A program made the translations under genes and the position numbers. Below the pieces are notes generated by a model that searched no databases, was not told the DNA's origin, and saw nothing but the letters and a program-made list of their open reading frames with translations. Positions 52,409 through 57,737 of a stretch of 57,737 nt of DNA are shown piece by piece (position 1 is the stretch's first letter; each line of letters opens with the position of its first letter). Source of the DNA: an uncultured Polaribacter sp. (GTDB taxonomy: Bacteria > Bacteroidota > Bacteroidia > Flavobacteriales > Flavobacteriaceae); contig NZ_CANMHM010000016.1 of the NCBI RefSeq assembly GCF_947497695.1, forward strand, positions 1 through 57,737, read 5' to 3'.

Positions 52409-53689
52409 TTAAAGACCTGTTGCTATCGTATTTCTTCCTCTTTCTTTGATTAAACCCTCTCTTACAGCTAAATTTCTATAACTTTGAATTGGGTTAATTG
52501 CACCACCCGTTTTTAATCTTGCTGCAGCTAACAAAGGTCTCACATCTGTTCTGTAGGCACCTTGTAATATTTCTTGACATTTAGTAACATCATTCTCTAA
52601 CTGTGCAGTTCTTAGTGCTTTTTGATCTATTAATAATGCTTTTGCATACGCTTCTTGTATCGCTTCTAAAGATTGAATTAAATCTTCTAAAGGATCTTTA
52701 ATGTTATGACTTGCATCAATCATCCATGCTAAATCTGGGTTTTGAGGATTGTTTTCCATTCCATACACCAACTCATTAAAAATTAAGAACAATGCATAAG
52801 GTTTGATGCTTCCAACTGTTAAATCATCATCTCCATATTTACTATCGTTAAAGTGAAAACCACCTAACTTCCCTTTTAATTGTAAAATTGATACAATTTG
52901 CTCAATGTTAGAGTTTGGTAAATGGTGTCCTAAATCTACTAATGTAAACGCTTTTTCTCCACAACCATTTGCTAACATTAAAGAAGCACCCCAGTCTTGT
53001 ATTACTGTACTATAAAAGTTTGGTTCATATGGTTTGTATTCGATCAATAATTTCCAATCTTCTGGTAAACCTGCATAAATATCAATTAAACTATTTTGGG
53101 TGTTTTGAAATGCGGTTTGAAAATTATTCTGACCAGGAAATGAAGATCCATCTGCCAACCAAACTGTTAAACTTTTAGAGCCTAATTTGTCTCCAATATT
53201 AATTACATCTAAATTGTGCTGAATGGCTTGATCTCTTACTGCCTGGCTTGTATTACTTAAAGAACCAAATTTATAACTTTCTTTTGCATTTTTTTGATCT
53301 TGAAACGTATTTGAGTTTACAGAATCAAATTTAATATTTAAAGCATCTGCTTGTTGTTTAATTGCAGCATAATCTGAAGGAATATCCCAAGGAATATGTA
53401 AAGAAACAGCTCCTGCAGTTTGTGTTAAACTATGTAAAATACCTACATCATCTATTTTCTGCTCTAATGTTGATGGTTCTCCGTAAAAGGAAAAACGTCC
53501 AAAACGTGTACCTCCTGCTCCTAAAGCCCAACTTGGAATCGCTACTTGAAATTTTGATAATTTTGATACAATTGCATCTACATCATGACCTTGAGATGTT
53601 AATGAATCTGCTAAAAAATTATAACTATTATTTTGAGAAGCCAATCCTTTTTTATTATCGTCTTCTATATGTTGTTTGGTTAATTTCAT
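52409..53689 (-). CDS. rhaI: L-rhamnose isomerase (RhaI type)
   Basis: The 426-residue protein resembles Pseudomonas-type L-rhamnose isomerase (RhaI), a TIM-barrel that converts L-rhamnose to L-rhamnulose. Characteristic parts are FQVAIPSWALGAGGTRFGRF, the metal-site regions LLIEYKPYEPNFYSTV and LVDLGHHLPNSNIEQIV, and KLGGFHFNDSKYGDDDL, ending with GGAINPIQSYR. It is the second gene of the operon, after the aldolase/dehydrogenase fusion. Confidence 0.85.
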   Translation of the reverse strand: MKLTKQHIEDDNKKGLASQNNSYNFLADSLTSQGHDVDAIVSKLSKFQVAIPSWALGAGGTRFGRFSFYGEPSTLEQKIDDVGILHSLTQTAGAVSLHIPWDIPSDYAAIKQQADALNIKFDSVNSNTFQDQKNAKESYKFGSLSNTSQAVRDQAIQHNLDVINIGDKLGSKSLTVWLADGSSFPGQNNFQTAFQNTQNSLIDIYAGLPEDWKLLIEYKPYEPNFYSTVIQDWGASLMLANGCGEKAFTLVDLGHHLPNSNIEQIVSILQLKGKLGGFHFNDSKYGDDDLTVGSIKPYALFLIFNELVYGMENNPQNPDLAWMIDASHNIKDPLEDLIQSLEAIQEAYAKALLIDQKALRTAQLENDVTKCQEILQGAYRTDVRPLLAAARLKTGGAINPIQSYRNLAVREGLIKERGRNTIATGL

Positions 53690-53700
53690 AAATTCTGTTT

Positions 53701-53747
53701 TAAAAATAAAAAACTTCCATAAAATTTTTATGCTCTATGGAAGTTTT
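53701..53747 (-). terminator. Terminator-like hairpin inside the rhamnose operon
   Basis: A perfect 12-bp stem (AAAACTTCCATA, 53710-53721, with 53736-53747) with a 14-nt loop is followed on the minus strand by a T-rich run. It lies between the fused aldolase gene and rhaI, with about 11 nt left before the rhaI start, so a separate promoter downstream of the hairpin is unlikely. Confidence 0.65.
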
Positions 53748-53771
53748 AAAAATAATATAATTTTGATGTAC

Positions 53772-55868
53772 TTATCTTACAAATGCATTAGCCATTCCAC
53801 CATCAACATTTAAAATGTTCCCTGTAGATTTATCTAATAAACCAACAAAAGTAAACACTCCATTAGCAATATCTGCTGGTGTAATGATTTCGTTTAGTAA
53901 ATTTCTTTTTGCATAAAATGCTGGTAATTCTTCAACAGTAATTCCGTTGGCTTTTGCTCTTCCTTCTGCCCAAGCACCTTCCCAAATTTTACTTCCTACA
54001 ATAACTCCATCAGGATTTACTGTATTTACTCTTACTTTATCTTTTGCTAATTCAGCAGCTAATAAACGAGCCATGTGTTGTTGAGATGCTTTTGCAGTAC
54101 CATAAGCAACATTATTAGGCCCAGCTACTAAACCGTTTTTACTTGCAATAGAGATAAAGTTACCTCCTAATTTTTGTTTACGAGTAATTGCAGAGAACTG
54201 TTTTGCCAAATCAAACTGTCCTTTTACTAAAATATTTTGTAAAATATTCCAATCTTTATCAGTAGTATCTTCTAAAGGTTTAGAAATTGCTAATCCTGCA
54301 CTGTGTACAACAATATCTAACCCACCAAACTCAACACATGCTTTATTATAAGCAGATGCAATAGATTCTGGACTTGTTACATCACAAATAGCATAGGTAG
54401 AAACATCTCTTTTATAAGTAGCATGTGCTTCTATCAAGCTTTGCTCATTAATATCTGTTAAAACAACTGTAGCTCCTTCTGCTGCTAATTTATCTGCAAT
54501 GGCTTTACCAATTCCTCCTCCAGCTCCAGTAACTAACGCTACTTTTCTAGATAATGGCTGCTCTTTTGGCATACGCTGTAACTTAGCTTCTTCTAATAAC
54601 CAGTACTCAATATCAAAAGCTTCTTGTCTTGGTAAAGATGTGTATGAAGTAATTGCTTCTGCACCTCTCATCACATTAATTGCATTGGTATAAAACTCAT
54701 TAGCAACTCTTGTAGTTTGCTTGTTTTTTGCAAAACTAAACATACCAATTCCCGGATATATAATAATTACTGGATTTGCATCTCTAATTGCTGGACTACT
54801 ATCATTTTTACAAGTATTATAGTAATCAACATATTCTTGTCTGTATGCTTCAAATGCTGGTTCTAACTTCGCAAGAATTGCATCAGTATCAGTTAAATCT
54901 TCGTTTTTATCTAATGATAAAACTAAAGGTTGAATTTTTGTTCTTAAAAAATGATCTGGACAAGAAGTTCCCATAGGAGCTAATCTTTCTAAATCATTAC
55001 TGTTAATATATTCTAAAACAACATCAGTATCAGAGAAATGACCTATCATTCCGTTTTCTGAAGAACATAAACCTCTTAATAAAGGCATAATTTGTGCTGC
55101 TTTTTCTTGACGTTCATCAGCTGGTAAGCTCTCTACTTTTTGCCCGCCAAAAACCTGACCATTTTCTTTTATTTTTTTCTCAATAAACTCAGAAGCCATT
55201 TCAATTACTTCTAAACTATTCATGTAAGACTCATAAGATGTATCTCCCCAAGTAAATAAACCGTGAGAACCTAAAACGATTCCTCTAATTCCTGGGTTAT
55301 CTGCTAAACATTTTTCTAACATTAATCCCAATTCAAATCCTGGCTTTTTCCAAGGCACCCAACCCATAGTGTCTCCCCAAATTTCTTTGGTTACTTTTTC
55401 ACTATCTTCTGCTGCTGCAACTGCAATTAAAGCATCTGGATGTAAGTGATCTATATGTGCAAAAGGCAATAAACCATGTAAAGGTGTGTCAATTGAAGGT
55501 GCTTTACTATCTAAATCATAAATACAGTGGTTAAACAAACCAACCATTCTGTCTTCATCTTCTAAACCTCCATAAACATTTTTTAAATCACGTAACCTGC
55601 TTGTATACAAACCTGCAATCCCTGCTCTATCTAAAGTTCCAATATCTCCACCAGATCCTTTTACCCACATTACTTCAACCTCTTCATTGGTTAAAGGGTC
55701 TTTTTCTATAGTTTTACAACTTGTGTTTCCACCACCATAATTTGTGATGCGTAAATCTGCTCCTAAAATATTAGAACGGTATAAAAATAAAGCTACTTGG
55801 TCATCCCCTAAAGCATCAGCTTTTTTCTGATCCCATAAATAATCTACGTATTTAAATGTCTTTGTCAT
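53772..55868 (-). CDS. Bifunctional rhamnulose-1-phosphate aldolase/L-lactaldehyde dehydrogenase (RhaD-RhaE fusion)
   Basis: From ATG 55868 the protein has 698 residues. The N-terminal part (about 1-420) is a class II aldolase (LRITNYGGGNTSCKT, PFAHIDHLHPDALIAVAAAED, VLGSHGLFTWGDTSYE). The C-terminal part (about 445-698) is a short-chain dehydrogenase with VTGAGGGIGKAIAD and YGTAKASQ (YxxxK). This is the known fused form that cleaves L-rhamnulose-1-phosphate to DHAP and L-lactaldehyde, then oxidises the latter to L-lactate. It is the first gene of the operon. Confidence 0.9.
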   Translation of the reverse strand: MTKTFKYVDYLWDQKKADALGDDQVALFLYRSNILGADLRITNYGGGNTSCKTIEKDPLTNEEVEVMWVKGSGGDIGTLDRAGIAGLYTSRLRDLKNVYGGLEDEDRMVGLFNHCIYDLDSKAPSIDTPLHGLLPFAHIDHLHPDALIAVAAAEDSEKVTKEIWGDTMGWVPWKKPGFELGLMLEKCLADNPGIRGIVLGSHGLFTWGDTSYESYMNSLEVIEMASEFIEKKIKENGQVFGGQKVESLPADERQEKAAQIMPLLRGLCSSENGMIGHFSDTDVVLEYINSNDLERLAPMGTSCPDHFLRTKIQPLVLSLDKNEDLTDTDAILAKLEPAFEAYRQEYVDYYNTCKNDSSPAIRDANPVIIIYPGIGMFSFAKNKQTTRVANEFYTNAINVMRGAEAITSYTSLPRQEAFDIEYWLLEEAKLQRMPKEQPLSRKVALVTGAGGGIGKAIADKLAAEGATVVLTDINEQSLIEAHATYKRDVSTYAICDVTSPESIASAYNKACVEFGGLDIVVHSAGLAISKPLEDTTDKDWNILQNILVKGQFDLAKQFSAITRKQKLGGNFISIASKNGLVAGPNNVAYGTAKASQQHMARLLAAELAKDKVRVNTVNPDGVIVGSKIWEGAWAEGRAKANGITVEELPAFYAKRNLLNEIITPADIANGVFTFVGLLDKSTGNILNVDGGMANAFVR

Positions 55869-55903
55869 TTCTTTAATATTGCTGTTAAAATAAATAATTA
55901 GTC

Positions 55904-55951
55904 CAAAAGTACATTTCAAAGCAAACTTTTGTATCCTGTACAATGTGGTAA
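55904..55951 (-). promoter_or_regulatory. Shared rha motif and -7 box of the catabolic operon
   Basis: On the minus strand TTACCACATTGTACAGGATA (55932-55951) is followed after exactly 20 nt by TACTTTTG, which matches TAnnTTTG. The same layout is seen upstream of the permease. The motif end is 64 nt before the start of the fused aldolase gene. Confidence 0.75.
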
Positions 55952-56546
55952 AAGATCTTTTTTTTTGATTTCAAATTAAATCTTAATTTCTATAAAATTT
56001 ATCTAACTTTTTATCAATCATTTTTTAACTGTAATATTCACATATACATTATTCACTAAATGATTATTAACTCTAAAGGCTTAGTATAAAAATATTAATC
56101 AAATAAAATTATTATGTCTACAGTTCTTAAGTTTATTAACTCTAAATTACCAACAAATAGTTAAGTTTTATTATTTTTAATTATATCTTCAGAAAAATAA
56201 AAAACTAGCTTTAATAAACAATTTGAATAAGCTATCTTACTGATTTAAAGTCACTTTAAGGAAATATTTTCGATCTATTAAATGAATTAGAGAACCATAA
56301 TACTTAATAAAAAAAGATTTTTAAATTGAAAGTAAGTATTCTATTGATTATAATTAAATATAGGTTAATACAAAATAGAAATTTACGATTCTTTCTTATA
56401 ATAATTTCGCATAAATTATCATATAGTTATAAATACATCATTCTAAAACCTGTTTATTTTAAAATTTATAAAACAAATAGAAAAAAGATTTTTTTATTTA
56501 ACTCTTTTTATTAATAAAAAGTTTTACATTTATTTTTTAATATTTA
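55952..56546. other. AT-rich divergent control region
   Basis: About 595 nt separate the rha motif from the regulator gene. The stretch is extremely AT-rich. A 62-codon reading at 56326-56514 is Ile/Tyr/Lys-rich, with a TTG start and no recognised feature, so I do not count it as a gene. I see no terminator or clear second operator here. Confidence 0.6.
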
Positions 56547-57596
56547 ATGATGGATTTAATTAAACATATAAGAATTGATAAAGATTCTAGGGTACCTAAA
56601 TACCAACAGATTATTGATTCAATAATCCAAAACATTTCTGTTGGAAATTTATCTATAGATCAAAAAATTCCTTCTATAAATATGTTTAGTGAAGAATTTT
56701 ATCTTTCTAGAGATACTGTAGAAAAAGCATATAGCATTTTAAAAGAACGAAATATTATAACTTCTATTCGTGGAAAAGGATTTTATATTTCTAGAACAAA
56801 GTTAATATCTAAAGTTAATATTCTATTCTTAGTAAATAAGTTAAGTTCTTACAAAATGGAAATTTACAATCACTTTGTAAATAAAATTGGTGCAAATTCC
56901 CATACAGACTTACATATATACCACTGTGATGAGACTTTATTTTTAAATTTATTAGATAAAAATAAATCTGCTTATGATTATTATGTAATTATGCCGCATT
57001 TTAAAACAGAACAATTAAATCATATCAGTTTTACAGATCAAGTAATAAAAGCTATAAAAAAAATACCAAAAGAAAAATTGGTAGTCTTAGATAATATTAA
57101 ACCTATAACAGGTGTAAAAAGTATAGAAATTTATCAAGATTTTGAAAATGATATTTATTTTGCCTTAAAAGAGGGACTTACTAAAATAAAAAACTATAAA
57201 AAAATTATACTTATTTACCCTAACAAATCTGTTTATCCATATCCCAGAAGAATATTACATGGGTTTAGAAAGTTTTGTGTTGAGTATAAATTAGACTTTG
57301 AAATACTAAATGAAGTATATGGTGATATGGTTTTAAAAACAGGCGACTTATTTATTACCATTGAAGAATCTGACTTGGTAAACTTAGTAAAACAAGCTAG
57401 AGAAGATGAATATATTTTAGGGAAAGATATTGGTGTTATTTCATACAACGATACTCCTTTAAAAGAATTACTAGGAATTACAGTAATGTCTACAGATTTT
57501 AAAGTGATGGGAGAAATGGCAGCAACTATGATTTTAAATAACGAAAAAGGAAAATTTAAAGTTCCTTTTAATTTTATTGAAAGAGAATCTTTGTAA
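56547..57596 (+). CDS. GntR-type transcriptional regulator with LacI-like sensor domain (rhamnose cluster, right)
   Basis: The 349-residue protein has an N-terminal GntR winged helix (about 10-85; FSEEFYLSRDTVEKAYSILKERNII) and a LacI/periplasmic-binding-protein-like C-terminal domain (about 90-349). It shares layout and residues with the regulator at 45572-46582, so the two are paralogues. It is divergent from the catabolic operon and is a good candidate to bind the shared motif. Codon 2 is also ATG, so the start could be 56550. The effector sugar is unknown. Confidence 0.87.
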   Translation: MMDLIKHIRIDKDSRVPKYQQIIDSIIQNISVGNLSIDQKIPSINMFSEEFYLSRDTVEKAYSILKERNIITSIRGKGFYISRTKLISKVNILFLVNKLSSYKMEIYNHFVNKIGANSHTDLHIYHCDETLFLNLLDKNKSAYDYYVIMPHFKTEQLNHISFTDQVIKAIKKIPKEKLVVLDNIKPITGVKSIEIYQDFENDIYFALKEGLTKIKNYKKIILIYPNKSVYPYPRRILHGFRKFCVEYKLDFEILNEVYGDMVLKTGDLFITIEESDLVNLVKQAREDEYILGKDIGVISYNDTPLKELLGITVMSTDFKVMGEMAATMILNNEKGKFKVPFNFIERESL

Positions 57597-57737
57597 TATC
57601 TTTTTATTTGAATACTTTATAAACTTTTACAATTATCTTATATCCTTAATTTTGTAAGTAGGCACTTTCAGAAGTAAATAAACACTTGTTTATCAATTAA
57701 ATAAGTTGTATTTTAGATAAAATCAAACCCCGAAAAT

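Noticed and set aside
56326..56514. 62-codon reading in the rha control region
   Set aside because: It has a TTG start and an Ile/Tyr/Lys-rich composition expected by chance in such AT-rich DNA.

Overview
The window comes from a low-GC member of the Bacteroidota, most likely a marine Flavobacteriaceae of the Polaribacter/Tenacibaculum/Formosa type. I base this on family knowledge: gldF-gldG gliding genes, a type IX secretion (T9SS) C-terminal sorting domain, promoters with a TAnnTTTG -7 box, A-rich ribosome binding regions, a tmRNA tag reading GENNYALAA, and a pdhA-pdhC pair without an adjacent pdhB. The species is an inference.

Left part (1-21.3 kb). A heptanucleotide repeat at the left edge abuts a SprT-like gene. 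Then come a DUF389 membrane protein, a CIA30 protein, tRNA-Lys, an MlaF/MlaE lipid-transport pair, a decayed PafA-type alkaline phosphatase, two Lys/Glu-rich envelope proteins, a decayed PrsW-type protease and CtlX. Housekeeping and envelope genes follow: FAS1 lipoprotein, D-Ala-D-Ala dipeptidase, pdhA-pdhC, GIN-domain protein, SGNH hydrolase, M28 peptidase, kdsA and a transglutaminase-like protein.

Middle (21.3-33 kb). ssrA (tmRNA) is followed by a repeat-rich accessory stretch leading to a 1278-residue type IIG restriction-methyltransferase. This protein carries, in frame between its SAM-binding motif and its NPPY motif, an extra domain of about 195 residues with the HUH and Tyr residues of a REP-associated tyrosine transposase (RAYT). 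Matching REP-like palindromes lie inside the gene and just downstream. This is the most unusual item in the window. A structured element occurs three times (18961-19040, 21427-21522, 26706-26799) with compensating changes in its stems. Beyond it are an acetate uptake/activation operon (DUF4212, symporter, acs), TauE/SafE and TerC proteins.

Right part (33-57.7 kb). This holds a 1463-residue T9SS cargo protein, fabV, purC, phoH, a SAM hydrolase-family gene, a GNAT gene that ends inside a second heptamer tract, and gldF-gldG. The last 12 kb is an L-rhamnose (6-deoxyhexose) catabolic cluster on the minus strand: aldolase/lactaldehyde dehydrogenase fusion, isomerase, kinase, a two-domain class II aldolase, L-lactate dehydrogenase, then an NCS1-like permease and an unlisted 55-residue membrane protein. 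It is bracketed by two related GntR-type regulators. The expected route is rhamnose to rhamnulose to rhamnulose-1-phosphate to DHAP plus lactaldehyde, then lactate, then pyruvate. A nearly identical 20-bp motif sits 20 nt upstream of a -7-like box at both transcription units, which suggests one shared regulator.
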